From CAVVVS01 sp963751355 (GTDB lineage: Bacteria; Bacteroidota; Ignavibacteria; Ignavibacteriales; Ignavibacteriaceae), in the NCBI GenBank assembly GCA_963751355.1, contig CAVVVS010000037.1, positions 13,057-77,056 on the forward strand: a DNA stretch of 64,000 nt. Direction: 5' to 3'. Made by a program: the position numbers and the translations under genes. The first letter of the stretch is position 1, and each line of letters begins with the position of its first letter. The notes beneath the pieces were generated by a model. That model searched no databases. It was given only the letters and a program-made list of their open reading frames with translations, and was not told the DNA's origin. This document shows positions 54,147-63,301 of this stretch, in pieces.

Positions 54147-54689
54147 AATATTTTTTTATTCCTATTCTTTTCAACTTTTATAGAACAGAGTACAATCTTG
54201 CTGGAGATTTAACATTGTAACTATAATTAATATTTTTATGAGCGGTTACTTTAAGAAGTTTGGAAGTGAAGACTTTTACACTCCGTCCTTAAAATTTAAG
54301 TTACAACTCCCGAAGTTAAATTGAATTATTTTATATCATTTAGACAATCTAAACTAATTACATAGCTTATTAATTTTAGTTAGTATTGTCACAGTTTGAT
54401 TACGGTCACCGGTTACGAAGGTTTTAGAAGTATTAAGCATCTTATTTGAGTATAGATTATTGGAAATAATTCAATAATTTTTGTTTATTTTAATTGTTAG
54501 AAAAGTTTGAGTATCTTAAAAATTTTTTGTAGTAATTCGAAAAGTGAGAAATTTTTTAATCTCATTCTTTTTATTTATTGATGAGGGCTAAAATGAAGAA
54601 TAACCGCTTAACTATCTAAATTTTTGCAGTACCGTTTTAGAGAAGACTTATTTGTATTAAATTCGGGAATATAAAAAGGAGAAACTGAC
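54147..54689. other. Longest gene-free interval of the window
   Basis: AT-rich divergent region between the outer-membrane protein and the DUF4404 gene. A weak TGAGA/TCTCA hairpin with T-rich surroundings lies at about 54546-54570. No RNA gene or operator was recognised. Confidence 0.45.
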
Positions 54690-54962
54690 ATGAAAGAGCA
54701 AAAATTGCGTGAATCACTAGAAAATTTACATTCACAATTAAAGAATACCGATAAAATTGATGATGAGTCTAGAGAAATGCTTTTTGAAATAATGTCTGAC
54801 GTGTATAATGTTCTCGAGCGTAACGAAGATTCGACAGAGGAGGAAAATCATAATATATTGGAGCAGCTCAAAGAATCTTACCAAAAGTTTGAAGCTTCTC
54901 ACCCGGAATTAGCCGGTGCAATAAACATTGTTATTAACAGCTTCAGTAACATAGGAGTTTGA
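54690..54962 (+). CDS. DUF4404 family protein
   Basis: 90 residues, all helical, with the family landmarks LRESLENLHSQL near the start and FEASHPELAGAINIVINSFS at the end. Function unknown; members are small cytosolic proteins of many bacteria. A strong AAAAAGGAG ribosome site precedes the ATG. The next gene starts about 100 bases downstream on the same strand. Confidence 0.85.
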   Translation: MKEQKLRESLENLHSQLKNTDKIDDESREMLFEIMSDVYNVLERNEDSTEEENHNILEQLKESYQKFEASHPELAGAINIVINSFSNIGV

Positions 54963-55059
54963 TGAAAATATTTAATTTGAGATGCTATCAAGATTAAATA
55001 TTGTACTTTTATTTTATTCTAAAATTTAAGATTATTCTTCTAAAAAAAACGGAATTATT

Positions 55060-55425
55060 ATGAAAAAAACCACTACCGAAACAAGGAATTACCGAACCGA
55101 TATGAATGATAGAATTTTAAATTCGGGGTTCAGAGATTTTAATAAATTTTTTGCTTTGGATAATAAAGCATATATTAACGGTGCTTTGCCTGCTAAAGTT
55201 AAAGAATTAATGGGTTTGGTCGGTTCAATGGTTTTAAGATGCAACGATTGTATATTTTATCATATCGATCGATCTATTCAGGAAGGAGCTACCAAAGAAG
55301 AACTGTACGAAAGTTTTAACATCGCATTAATCGTAGGAGGCTCAATCGTTATTCCGCATTTAAGATATGCTTTTGAAATAATGGAGCAAATATTAGAAGA
55401 AAACAAAATTCATGATGAAATTTAA
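55060..55425 (+). CDS. Carboxymuconolactone decarboxylase/AhpD-like protein
   Basis: 121 residues. The AhpD-type redox motif is CNDC with a nearby His (LRCNDCIFYHIDRSIQEGAT), followed by KEELYESFNIALIVGGSIV and a C-terminal helix. The CxxCxxxH arrangement suggests a thiol-based peroxidase or disulfide reductase rather than a true decarboxylase. No partner peroxiredoxin is in the window. It could act in general oxidative stress defence. Confidence 0.92.
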   Translation: MKKTTTETRNYRTDMNDRILNSGFRDFNKFFALDNKAYINGALPAKVKELMGLVGSMVLRCNDCIFYHIDRSIQEGATKEELYESFNIALIVGGSIVIPHLRYAFEIMEQILEENKIHDEI

Positions 55426-55806
55426 AACAAAGGTTAATTCAAGCCTTATTATTTATCCTGCTGATATTTATCTAAATATTATTTACACTTAAACTTGTGA
55501 ATATATTTGGTATGATAAATTGTTAGGTCACAAATAAGTCAGATATGGTAATGAAGCTCTTATCCTTTTCTCGGGGCGGACAAATCGAACTTAAATAGCT
55601 TTTCTATACGAAAATAATTTATATAAGGGATTTAACCTAACAGTAGTTGAATTCTTAATTTATTTGCTTCACCTGGTTATGTGTAAAGCTCATCCTTTTA
55701 CTAATTTGCGTGAAGGAATTTACGGATATAAACATTATCAGAAATATATTCTAATTTTAAACCGGAATTCTTATTCCGGATTTATTTATAAAATAGGTGG
55801 TTAATA
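55426..55806. other. Gene-free interval
   Basis: AT-rich, stops in every frame, no RNA gene seen. Just before the next gene is GGTGG (55796-55800), its ribosome site. Confidence 0.4.
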
Positions 55807-56061
55807 ATGGCAATACTAGGTTACTTAGGATTGGGAACACTTGTTGCATGCTGGGTTCCACAAACTTTGGAAACATTAAAAGAAAAAGATTGTAAAGTAA
55901 ATATGTACTTCTTAATACTTTATCTTGCAGGCAGTATTTTACTAATGTTGTATGCCTTTTATTTGAAAGATGTTGTATTTACGGTGTTAAATAGTATGAC
56001 AGCAGTCGGAGCCGTAATTAATATTTATTATAAGGTTAAGGCACGGAGAGTTACTGTATGA
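55807..56061 (+). CDS. SemiSWEET-like PQ-loop transporter
   Basis: 84 residues with three membrane helices. The first helix carries the PQ motif (LVACWVPQTLETLKEKDC), the second is MYFLILYLAGSILLMLYAFY and the third VVFTVLNSMTAVGAVINIYY. This is the size and shape of bacterial SemiSWEETs, which dimerise to move sugars through the membrane. The stop overlaps the start of rdgB by four bases (ATGA), so both are translated together; a functional link is not apparent. Confidence 0.85.
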   Translation: MAILGYLGLGTLVACWVPQTLETLKEKDCKVNMYFLILYLAGSILLMLYAFYLKDVVFTVLNSMTAVGAVINIYYKVKARRVTV

Positions 56062-56660
56062 ACAGAATCATTTTCGCTTCAAAAAACGCAGGAAAAATAA
56101 AAGAGGTTCGGGAGATTCTAAATGGCTCCGCTTTCAAAATTATATCATTGTTAGATATTAAGGATGTTCCCGAAATAATTGAAAGCGGGAAAACATTTGA
56201 AGAAAATGCAAAAATAAAAGCGGAAGTAATTTTCAATCATTTTAATATTCCTGTAATCGCAGATGATTCCGGTATAGTTGTTGAACAATTAAACGGTGAA
56301 CCTGGTGTATATTCTGCCCGGTATGCCGGTGAAAATTCCAGCGACGAAAAAAACAATAGAAAACTATTAAAGGAATTGTTAAATTATCCTGAACCGCATT
56401 TTGCAAAATTCGTTTGCTGTGCTGTTTATTACAACGGCGATAAATTTATCACATCACATGGAGAATTGAAAGGGAGAATAATTAAGCAGTCCCGGGGTAC
56501 TAACGGTTTTGGTTATGATCCTTTATTTTTACCGGAGGGGTTTACAAAGACTACTGCGGAGCTTGATATAAATGAAAAAAATAAGATTAGTCATCGTTCC
56601 AAAGCATTTTATCAGTTAAAAAAAATAATAACGAAAGGCAAAAAAAATCATGAAATATAA
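56058..56660 (+). CDS. rdgB: RdgB/HAM1-family non-canonical purine NTP pyrophosphatase
   Basis: 200 residues, normal length. Conserved stretches: FASKNAGKIKEVREIL (nucleotide-binding N-terminus), ESGKTFEENAKIKAEVIFNH, ADDSGIVVEQLNGEPGVYSARYAG, GFGYDPLFLPEG and SHRSKAF. It hydrolyses dITP and XTP to monophosphates and so keeps deaminated purines out of DNA and RNA. It overlaps the SemiSWEET gene by four bases upstream and the lipoprotein gene by 11 bases downstream. Confidence 0.97.
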   Translation: MNRIIFASKNAGKIKEVREILNGSAFKIISLLDIKDVPEIIESGKTFEENAKIKAEVIFNHFNIPVIADDSGIVVEQLNGEPGVYSARYAGENSSDEKNNRKLLKELLNYPEPHFAKFVCCAVYYNGDKFITSHGELKGRIIKQSRGTNGFGYDPLFLPEGFTKTTAELDINEKNKISHRSKAFYQLKKIITKGKKNHEI

Positions 56661-57432
56661 AATAATTTTATATGCGGGGGTAATTTTATTTGTAGCATTA
56701 ATTAGCTCCTGTAAAAAAAGCAGTAATCCGACAGCGCCTGTTACTTTAAATAAAAATTTCTATCCTAACGGAGACGGCTCATATTATAAATATAATGTTA
56801 CTAGTACTGATTCGGCAGGTAATAATGTTAGCGGAACTCGTTCATCCACTTATAATGGAACCGCTGTATTGAGTGGACAAACTTTCCAGCAGCAGGTTGA
56901 TACGTTGACTTTTTCCGGTATTTCCAGCACTTCATTAAGCTATTTTTCGAAAGATAATTCGGGTGTTTACTTTTATTTGGATACAGCCGGTTTAGCTCAA
57001 ATAATCCCCGATACATTATTACCATACATACAGCTTAGTCCAAAATTAACCTTGTTTGAGTTTCCTTTTCAGGATGGCAAAAACTGGTCGGTCTTTAAAA
57101 TGAATTTGAATTATGGAGTTCTTAATCTAACTTTGGTTGATGTTCAAGCATATTTTCAGGGATTAGAAGCCGTAACAATCGGCAATAATCAAACAATACA
57201 AGATGCTGCAAAGGTTCATTTTGTTTTTAAATTAACTTTTCCCGATCCGTCAAATCCTTTTCAAACAGTTTCACAAACCTACACTGCGAATGCATGGCTC
57301 GGTGAAAATATCGGGATTATAAAGTGGCAGGGCAGTGGAGTTATTTTAAATGCTTTCGGCGGATCCGGAATATCTTTTGCGGATACCTCTAGCACAATAA
57401 CTCAAACTTTGGTATCGTATAAAGTCAAATAA
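56650..57432 (+). CDS. Hypothetical lipoprotein
   Basis: 260 residues with a lipoprotein signal: VALISSC, Cys at residue 21, followed by KKSSNPTAP. The mature part is beta-rich, with repeated short strands (YYKYNVTSTD, TLTFSGISSTSL, GVYFYLDT, AKVHFVFKLTFPD, QTYTANAWLGENIGIIKW). It has no recognised family; the GENIGIIKW ending is common among Bacteroidota/Ignavibacteria lipoproteins. It overlaps rdgB by 11 bases, so it is co-translated. Probably located on the inner side of the outer membrane. Confidence 0.75.
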   Translation: MKYKIILYAGVILFVALISSCKKSSNPTAPVTLNKNFYPNGDGSYYKYNVTSTDSAGNNVSGTRSSTYNGTAVLSGQTFQQQVDTLTFSGISSTSLSYFSKDNSGVYFYLDTAGLAQIIPDTLLPYIQLSPKLTLFEFPFQDGKNWSVFKMNLNYGVLNLTLVDVQAYFQGLEAVTIGNNQTIQDAAKVHFVFKLTFPDPSNPFQTVSQTYTANAWLGENIGIIKWQGSGVILNAFGGSGISFADTSSTITQTLVSYKVK

Positions 57433-57450
57433 TAGGAAAAAATCAACATG

Positions 57451-57474
57451 GTGGGAACTGTTTCCAGTTTTCAC
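57451..57474. terminator. Hairpin between convergent lipoprotein and ubiE genes
   Basis: A ten-pair stem with two G-T pairs, arms 57451-57460 and 57465-57474, and a TTTC loop. The right arm includes the ubiE stop codon. On the reverse strand a T-rich run follows; on the forward strand only a short one. Confidence 0.4.
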
Positions 57475-58154
57475 TTTGTAGCAATAATTACCTGAACGAT
57501 TCCAAAAGTAAGGGGATATATTTCTATTTTGGAAAATCCGGAGTTCTTTAAAAGTTCGGGCATATTTATTTTTTCATCGAATTCCTCAACCGAATTCGGT
57601 AAATATTTGTATGCTTCTTTATCTCCCGAAATCATACCTCCGATCAAGGGAAGAATTTTCTTAAAGTAGAATTTATACAATCCCCGGAAGAAAAAATTTG
57701 AAGGCAGGCGGAATTCAAGTATTGTAGCTTTACCGTTTTTTTTCAACACATTGTAAAAAGAATTAAATCCTTCTTGAATGTCGTAAAAATTTCTTACACC
57801 GAATGCGACCGTAATATTTGTAACCGATTCATTTTTCAGCGGCATTTTTTCTGCGACTGTTTGAACATTCATCCCGCGAATCCAATCGCTTTTTTCATTA
57901 AATAATTTTAGCATATTAATGGAAAAATCGGCTCCAAAAATTTTTCTCACGCCTCTCTTCCTGGCTTCTATCGCAAAATCGCCCGTTCCGCAGGCTACAT
58001 CGAGTAAAATTGTTTCGGAATTCATTCCCGTTAACTTTAATGCCTCTTTTCTCCAGTAGAAATCAGTTCCGAAACTTAGCAGATGGTTAAGGAAGTCGTA
58101 TCTAAATGCAATCGATTCAAAAATTTGTCTAACTTTTTTCTTTTTATCCGTCAT
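57471..58154 (-). CDS. ubiE: Demethylmenaquinone methyltransferase (UbiE/MenG)
   Basis: 227 residues. The family start RYDFLNHLLSFGTDFYWRKEAL is complete; motif I LDVACGTGDFAIEAR, post-I FGADFSINMLKLF, motif II TVAFGVRNFYDIQEGF, motif III KNGKATILEFRLP, and the C-terminus ends FGIVQVIIATK. In a menaquinone-using anaerobe or facultative bacterium this is the last methylation of menaquinone synthesis. It is the better candidate for that job than the methyltransferase at 25292. It forms a same-strand series with PAP2 and ksgA, with gaps of 74 and 32 bases. Confidence 0.95.
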   Translation of the reverse strand: MTDKKKKVRQIFESIAFRYDFLNHLLSFGTDFYWRKEALKLTGMNSETILLDVACGTGDFAIEARKRGVRKIFGADFSINMLKLFNEKSDWIRGMNVQTVAEKMPLKNESVTNITVAFGVRNFYDIQEGFNSFYNVLKKNGKATILEFRLPSNFFFRGLYKFYFKKILPLIGGMISGDKEAYKYLPNSVEEFDEKINMPELLKNSGFSKIEIYPLTFGIVQVIIATK

Positions 58155-58228
58155 AATGTGGAAATATCGTTTAAATAAATAATTCTGAAATTAATACTAA
58201 AAATATAATTTTTGTTTTCTCAGCAATA

Positions 58229-59179
58229 TTAAGCTTTATCGTACTCAAATTCTTCCTCACCTTTTTTCCTTCTCCACCAATTAAAAAGGCGCTTTCCTGC
58301 CCAGATGGAAAACATCATGAAAGCCGCCCCTCCTACAAGATCTATTACATAATGATACCAAAGATATACTGTCGCAAAAATCAACAATGCGCCCACCGGC
58401 ACAAAAAAGAATCGCGACCTGCTTCGAAGTTTAATGGAGAGATACATAACTATCAAAGTTATCATAGTGTGACCACTGGGGAAAACATCTCTTTGTACAA
58501 TAGCAGCCGGATTCAGTGTCCCTGGGGGAATTGATTCCCCGGTATCTATAATATTTCTTAAATACTTGGTCAAAAATAAACCCGGGAGATCCTGGTTGAT
58601 GTGGGCAAAATTATGAAGCGTGAAACGCGGACCAATGCCTGGTAAAGCAAAGTATCCGAGGTAAGAGACGAAGAATCCGAATACTATGGAAAATATTGCA
58701 TAATCGCATGCTAAGTATCTCCTCTTCCGCAGTAAAAAAAGCACTAAAAAGATAGGTAAGAGATAGAACGAACTGTAAACTATCTGAAGAATTTCGGTTA
58801 AAACCGGATTCGATATTGAATGTAAAAAATGTGTCGGATCTCCTCCAAGCATAAACCTGTCGATTTTTATAAACAGCCAATCATAATCAGTCTGCCTTAT
58901 GGGTTCTATTAAATAGTATAACTCTTTAAAAGTATAGTATACAATTGGAACGATATACCAATAATGTACAATGCGCCAGAACCGGCGGTTCGAAATCACT
59001 TCGGCATATGCTAGCATCAAAACTAAAAGTATTACTCCAAGATTGATATAAACGAATAAAGACCATTGCGGTATTCTATTGTGAAATATTATATTTATTA
59101 CAATTAAAAATATGTAAAAACCTACAACAACAAGATCATATGTCTTTAAGTGGTATATATATGATTTTAACTTATCCAT
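58229..59179 (-). CDS. PAP2-superfamily membrane phosphatase
   Basis: 316 residues with about six membrane helices. The phosphatase motifs are GPRFTL (motif 1 region), FPSGHTMITL with the catalytic His (motif 2) and YLWYHYVIDLVGG with a second His and Asp (motif 3). The layout fits the inositol-phosphate/phosphatidic acid PAP2 group, found in lipid metabolism, for example in undecaprenyl or inositol lipid steps. It ends with a basic cytoplasmic tail. The exact substrate is unknown. It lies between ubiE and ksgA in the same direction. Confidence 0.9.
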   Translation of the reverse strand: MDKLKSYIYHLKTYDLVVVGFYIFLIVINIIFHNRIPQWSLFVYINLGVILLVLMLAYAEVISNRRFWRIVHYWYIVPIVYYTFKELYYLIEPIRQTDYDWLFIKIDRFMLGGDPTHFLHSISNPVLTEILQIVYSSFYLLPIFLVLFLLRKRRYLACDYAIFSIVFGFFVSYLGYFALPGIGPRFTLHNFAHINQDLPGLFLTKYLRNIIDTGESIPPGTLNPAAIVQRDVFPSGHTMITLIVMYLSIKLRSRSRFFFVPVGALLIFATVYLWYHYVIDLVGGAAFMMFSIWAGKRLFNWWRRKKGEEEFEYDKA

Positions 59180-59211
59180 GAAATACTAGAATATCTGTTA
59201 GAATGAATTGT

Positions 59212-60018
59212 TTAGTTTGTGTTTTGATTTCGTGACTTGTTTTGGACATATTTTGCCAGAACAATGAAGTCGTTTATCTCGAGTTGCTCAGCGCGCTGAG
59301 ATAAGTCGATACCGGAATCCGAAAAATTTACATCTCCAAATATACTATTACTTAATGAATTTTTTAAAGTCTTTCTTCGATATCCGAAAGAAGCTTTCAC
59401 TATTTTTATGAAGTAATTTTTAAATTCGGAATTAAGCTCTTTCTTTTTCATATAGATATGAATTACCGAGGAAAATATTTTAGGCTTCGGATAAAAGACA
59501 TTAGGAGATACCTTAAAACAAATATTTGTTTCGGTAAAGTATCCGAGTAAAACGGACAATATACCGTAATCTTTTGTGCCTCTCACTGCCGTCATCCGTT
59601 GAGCGACTTCATGCTGAACCATTAAAATCGCATCCATTATTACGTCATCATTTTCAATTATTTTGAAAATAATGGATGAAGTGAGATTATAAGGAATATT
59701 TCCCGTGATTCTTATGAGTTTGTTATTTCTTAAAAACAATTTCTTCAAATCGAATTTAAGAAAGTCTCCCTGAACCAGTTTTAAACCCGGAAATTTACCT
59801 AAAAGAGTTTCGTAAACCCTAGTATCAATTTCAATAGCAGTTAACGTGTTAATACGTTCCAGTAATTTTTCGGTAAGCGCACCCAAACCCGGACCTATTT
59901 CTACAATATTATCTTCTTCCTGCGGAGAAATTTCATCTACAATTTTATTGAGAATATTCTGGTCTTTGAGGTAATTTTGACCGAATTTCTTTAGTGGTTT
60001 AACTTTTTGCATTTTCAA
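59212..60018 (-). CDS. ksgA: 16S rRNA dimethyladenosine transferase (RsmA/KsgA)
   Basis: 268 residues. Motif X KKFGQNYLKDQNILNKIVDE, motif I VEIGPGLGALTEKLLER, motif IV GNIPYNLTSSIIFKI (the N-I-P-Y adenine pocket), then the C-terminal helical domain with YRRKTLKNSL. It dimethylates two adenosines near the 3' end of 16S rRNA; loss gives kasugamycin resistance. The ATG is at 60018 or at the Met three residues in (MQKVKPL). First gene of the ksgA-PAP2-ubiE series. Confidence 0.97.
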   Translation of the reverse strand: MKMQKVKPLKKFGQNYLKDQNILNKIVDEISPQEEDNIVEIGPGLGALTEKLLERINTLTAIEIDTRVYETLLGKFPGLKLVQGDFLKFDLKKLFLRNNKLIRITGNIPYNLTSSIIFKIIENDDVIMDAILMVQHEVAQRMTAVRGTKDYGILSVLLGYFTETNICFKVSPNVFYPKPKIFSSVIHIYMKKKELNSEFKNYFIKIVKASFGYRRKTLKNSLSNSIFGDVNFSDSGIDLSQRAEQLEINDFIVLAKYVQNKSRNQNTN

Positions 60019-60305
60019 ACTTAGGTATTCATTATTTTATTTACAATTATTGCGGAATTATTAGTAGAATTTAAGTAATTAGATAACATTTCTTCCGAAG
60101 AATATTTTTTGTTTTTCACCCCCGGAAAATCTACAATTCATTTATAAGTTAAATATCGATTTATACTAAATTATTATATTTTAATTGATTTAGTGCATAA
60201 CACGAATAAAAATTGCATATTTCAAGTAATGACTTCTTGGAATTACTCTTATTTCTTCCTAAATTTTTACTAACTAATCTGTTGATGAAAAGTTTAACTT
60301 TAAAG

Positions 60306-61292
60306 ATGGAGGCTACCCTGGGAAAAAATTTTATAATAAGTATTGATATGGGCGGGACAAAAATTCTTGCTGCCGCCATAAATTCAGATGAGAGGATTGT
60401 TTCAAGAGTAAAAAAATCCACAAAACTTCATTCCTCACAGAAGGAATACGTCAAGAATTTAAAAGATATTGTTGACAATTTATTGGCTAAATCAAAAATT
60501 AAAAATAGCAATATCAAAGCCGTTTGTCTCGGAATACCTGGTAACGTAAATCCCTTTACAGGAAAAGTCGGAATCGCTCCTAATCTTGGGCTAAAAAATT
60601 TTAATATTAAGGAAAAACTTCAAGAGCAGCTTCCCTTCCCGGTACTTGTAGAAAATGATGTAAACCTGGGAGCACTTGGCATAAAAAGATTCGGAGTGGG
60701 AAAGGGCTCAATTAATTTTTTAACCGTATTCGTTGGTACAGGTATAGGAGGAGCTTTAGTATTCGATGAAAAAATTTACAGAGGATCGGACTTTGTAGCT
60801 GGAGAAATAGGGCACACAATCGTACAAAAAAACGGCCCAATTTGCGGATGCGGCAATCACGGATGTTTTGAAGCCATCGCCAGCAGGACAGCTATTGTAC
60901 GTAATATTAGGAATGATATAAAATCAGGGAAGAAAAGCATAATAAGTACATTGATAAAACCCAATCAAAAAATAAAAAGTAAAGTTTTATCGGAGGCATT
61001 GAAGGCGGAGGATAAGGTGGTTGTTAATAGAATATCGGAAGCATGTGATACGATCGGATTGGTACTTGCAAATATAAGCAATCTGCTTAATTTGGATAAA
61101 ATTGTTTTAGGTGGCGGATTAATTGAAGCTGCAGAGTCATTTATGATGCCTAAAATAAAATATGCTTTTAAAGAATATGCTTTGAAAGAAGTTTCAAAAA
61201 AAATAAAAATTGTTTCCAGTAAACTTGGCGACGATGCCGCTTTGTACGGAGGAATTGAATTGGCGGAAGAATTTTTAGGTATAAAAGTTTAA
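60306..61292 (+). CDS. ROK-family sugar kinase (glucokinase-like)
   Basis: 328 residues from the ATG at 60306. It reads IISIDMGGTKILAAAI (phosphate loop), CLGIPGNVNPFTG, LVENDVNLGALG, FVGTGIGGALV, then the ROK zinc motif CGCGNHGCFEAIAS and LDKIVLGGGLIEA. ROK kinases phosphorylate glucose, fructose or N-acetyl sugars in the cytosol. There is no HTH domain, so it is a kinase rather than a repressor. Start choice is unsure: a longer form from 60285 or 60213 has no ribosome site, and a GGAGG (60308-60312) would suit an in-frame CTG at 60318. Its stop shares TTAA with the ABC-F gene. Confidence 0.9.
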   Translation: MEATLGKNFIISIDMGGTKILAAAINSDERIVSRVKKSTKLHSSQKEYVKNLKDIVDNLLAKSKIKNSNIKAVCLGIPGNVNPFTGKVGIAPNLGLKNFNIKEKLQEQLPFPVLVENDVNLGALGIKRFGVGKGSINFLTVFVGTGIGGALVFDEKIYRGSDFVAGEIGHTIVQKNGPICGCGNHGCFEAIASRTAIVRNIRNDIKSGKKSIISTLIKPNQKIKSKVLSEALKAEDKVVVNRISEACDTIGLVLANISNLLNLDKIVLGGGLIEAAESFMMPKIKYAFKEYALKEVSKKIKIVSSKLGDDAALYGGIELAEEFLGIKV

Positions 61293-63238
61293 ACAAAATC
61301 CGATTCAATCTTGCTTAGCTCTTCCGATAATTTACTCCATTTGGCTAAGCCGGATTCCAACTCTTCTTTTACTTTGTCATATTTTTGAGTCGTTTCAATT
61401 GTAAGTTGAGGGTTTTGATAAATATCCGGGTCGGCAAGTAATTTTTCCAATTCTTTTTCTTTTGCCTCCAGCTTTTCTATTTTCACTTCGAGAGTGCTAA
61501 TTTTCGAAGTTAGATCTTTAGTTGCTTTGTATCTTTTCTGCCGCAGTTCGGCTTCAATTCTCTTTTGATCTTTCCTATTTATTGAACCATTCGATTTTTT
61601 CGAATTAATTTGCTGCTCTTCTTTTGAAGATACTTGTTCTTGTTTCTTTGATAGGTAATATTCGATGCCGTCGGGATAAATTTTAAATTCATTTTTACGT
61701 ATCTCAATGACCTTATTTACCACGGGTTTTAAAAATTCAATATCGTGAGAAACAATAATCAGTGTACCGGAAAAATTTATTAAAGCCTGCTGAAGAATTT
61801 CCTTTGATGACATATCAAGATGGTTAGTAGGTTCATCCAAAATTAAGAAATTAGCTTTAGTAAGCAGCATTTTAGCCAAAGCCAATCTGCTTTTTTCTCC
61901 GCCGGAAAGAACGCCAACCTTCTTAAATACATCATCGCCTGAAAACAAAAATGAACCGAGCAGCGACCTTAGCTGTCCCAACGTTTTATCTTCCGAAATC
62001 CCTTCCACTGTTTCAATAAGATCAAGTTCGGGAGATAGATTATCCGCAACATCCTGGGCATAATAAGAAATAATTGTATTATAGCCTATTATTCTTTCAC
62101 CTCGGTTAATATTTAATTTACCGGCAATTATTTTTGCAAGAGTAGTTTTACCTGCTCCGTTCGGACCGACGAAAGCAATTTTGTCACCCCGGTCAATACT
62201 GAATGTTAAATCCTCAAATATAACTTTATCACCGAAAGATTTTTTTATTGAATTTAATTCAAGATTAATTTTACCGCTTTGAGGAGGTTCGGGAAATTTA
62301 ATAGATATATCCGCTTTATTCTCCGGCAGTTCTACAAGGTCAACTTTTTCAAGTTGTTTTATTCTGCTTTGAACCTGTTTAGCTTTAGTTGCTTTGTACC
62401 TAAATCTTTCGATGAATTTCTGAGTTTCTTTAATTTTTTTCTGCTGCTGCTCATAGAGATTGAAGGTCTGTTCATCCCGTTCTTTTTTGAATTTTAAATA
62501 GGCGTCAAAATCACCGTTGAATGTATTGAATTTACCGAGATAAATTTCTAATGTTTTATTTGTGACTTCATTAACAAAGTGCTTATCATGGGAAACAATT
62601 AGCAAGGCACCTTTGTAGTCTTTTAAGAAATTAATCAGCCAATCAAGGGAATCGATATCGAGATGGTTAGTAGGTTCATCCAATAGTAAAAGGTCGTTTT
62701 GAGAAATTAGTATCTTAGAAAGAGCAATTCTCATTTGCCAGCCGCCGGAGAATTCCTCAGTAAACCGTGCGAAATCACTTTCCTCGAATCCTAGTCCCAT
62801 TAATATTTTTTCAACTTTTGCTTCCGCACTGTATGAATCCAGTTCTTCAAGTCTATGATGAACTTCGCCTAGTTGATTTATAAGATCCATATGCTCTTCT
62901 TCAGGAACATTAGCTTGAGATAATTTATCCGTAATCTCGGTTTCTTTTTCCTGTAGTTTTATGATAGTAGTTAGAGCTGATTTTGCTTCATCAAATAATG
63001 CTTTACCCGAATGTGTTACATTATCCTGGGGAAGGTACCCGGTTGTAACCCCTTTTTGTTTTGTGATCGTTCCAGATTCGGGTAAAAGCTCGCCGGTTAG
63101 CAATTTTAAGAATGAGGATTTCCCCGTTCCGTTAGCGCCGACCAGGGAAATTTTATCCCCTGAGTTTATTTTATAGTTTACGGTATTAAAAAGATATTTC
63201 CCGCCGAATTGAAGGGAAATATTGGAAAGGTCTATCAT
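61289..63238 (-). CDS. ABC-F family ATPase (Uup/YdiF-type)
   Basis: 649 residues, soluble, with two ABC cassettes. First: Walker A GANGTGKSSF, signature FSGGWQMRIALSK, Walker B LLLDEPTNHLD. Then an arm and linker (KKERDEQTFNLYEQQQKKIK, RYKATKAKQVQSRIKQLEKV), then the second cassette with GPNGAGKTTLAK, LSGGEKSRLALAK and LILDEPTNHLDM. The C-terminal 100 residues form a Lys/Glu-rich coiled coil (RQKRYKATKDL, KIEKLEAKEKELEKLL). ABC-F proteins bind the ribosomal E site and adjust translation or relieve antibiotic stalling; this looks like a housekeeping member rather than a resistance factor. Confidence 0.95.
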   Translation of the reverse strand: MIDLSNISLQFGGKYLFNTVNYKINSGDKISLVGANGTGKSSFLKLLTGELLPESGTITKQKGVTTGYLPQDNVTHSGKALFDEAKSALTTIIKLQEKETEITDKLSQANVPEEEHMDLINQLGEVHHRLEELDSYSAEAKVEKILMGLGFEESDFARFTEEFSGGWQMRIALSKILISQNDLLLLDEPTNHLDIDSLDWLINFLKDYKGALLIVSHDKHFVNEVTNKTLEIYLGKFNTFNGDFDAYLKFKKERDEQTFNLYEQQQKKIKETQKFIERFRYKATKAKQVQSRIKQLEKVDLVELPENKADISIKFPEPPQSGKINLELNSIKKSFGDKVIFEDLTFSIDRGDKIAFVGPNGAGKTTLAKIIAGKLNINRGERIIGYNTIISYYAQDVADNLSPELDLIETVEGISEDKTLGQLRSLLGSFLFSGDDVFKKVGVLSGGEKSRLALAKMLLTKANFLILDEPTNHLDMSSKEILQQALINFSGTLIIVSHDIEFLKPVVNKVIEIRKNEFKIYPDGIEYYLSKKQEQVSSKEEQQINSKKSNGSINRKDQKRIEAELRQKRYKATKDLTSKISTLEVKIEKLEAKEKELEKLLADPDIYQNPQLTIETTQKYDKVKEELESGLAKWSKLSEELSKIESDFV

Positions 63239-63301
63239 TATAAATTCATCTTGTTATAAATCTGTCATCAAATTTCTAATATATAATAAGCTAAAAACCT
63301 T

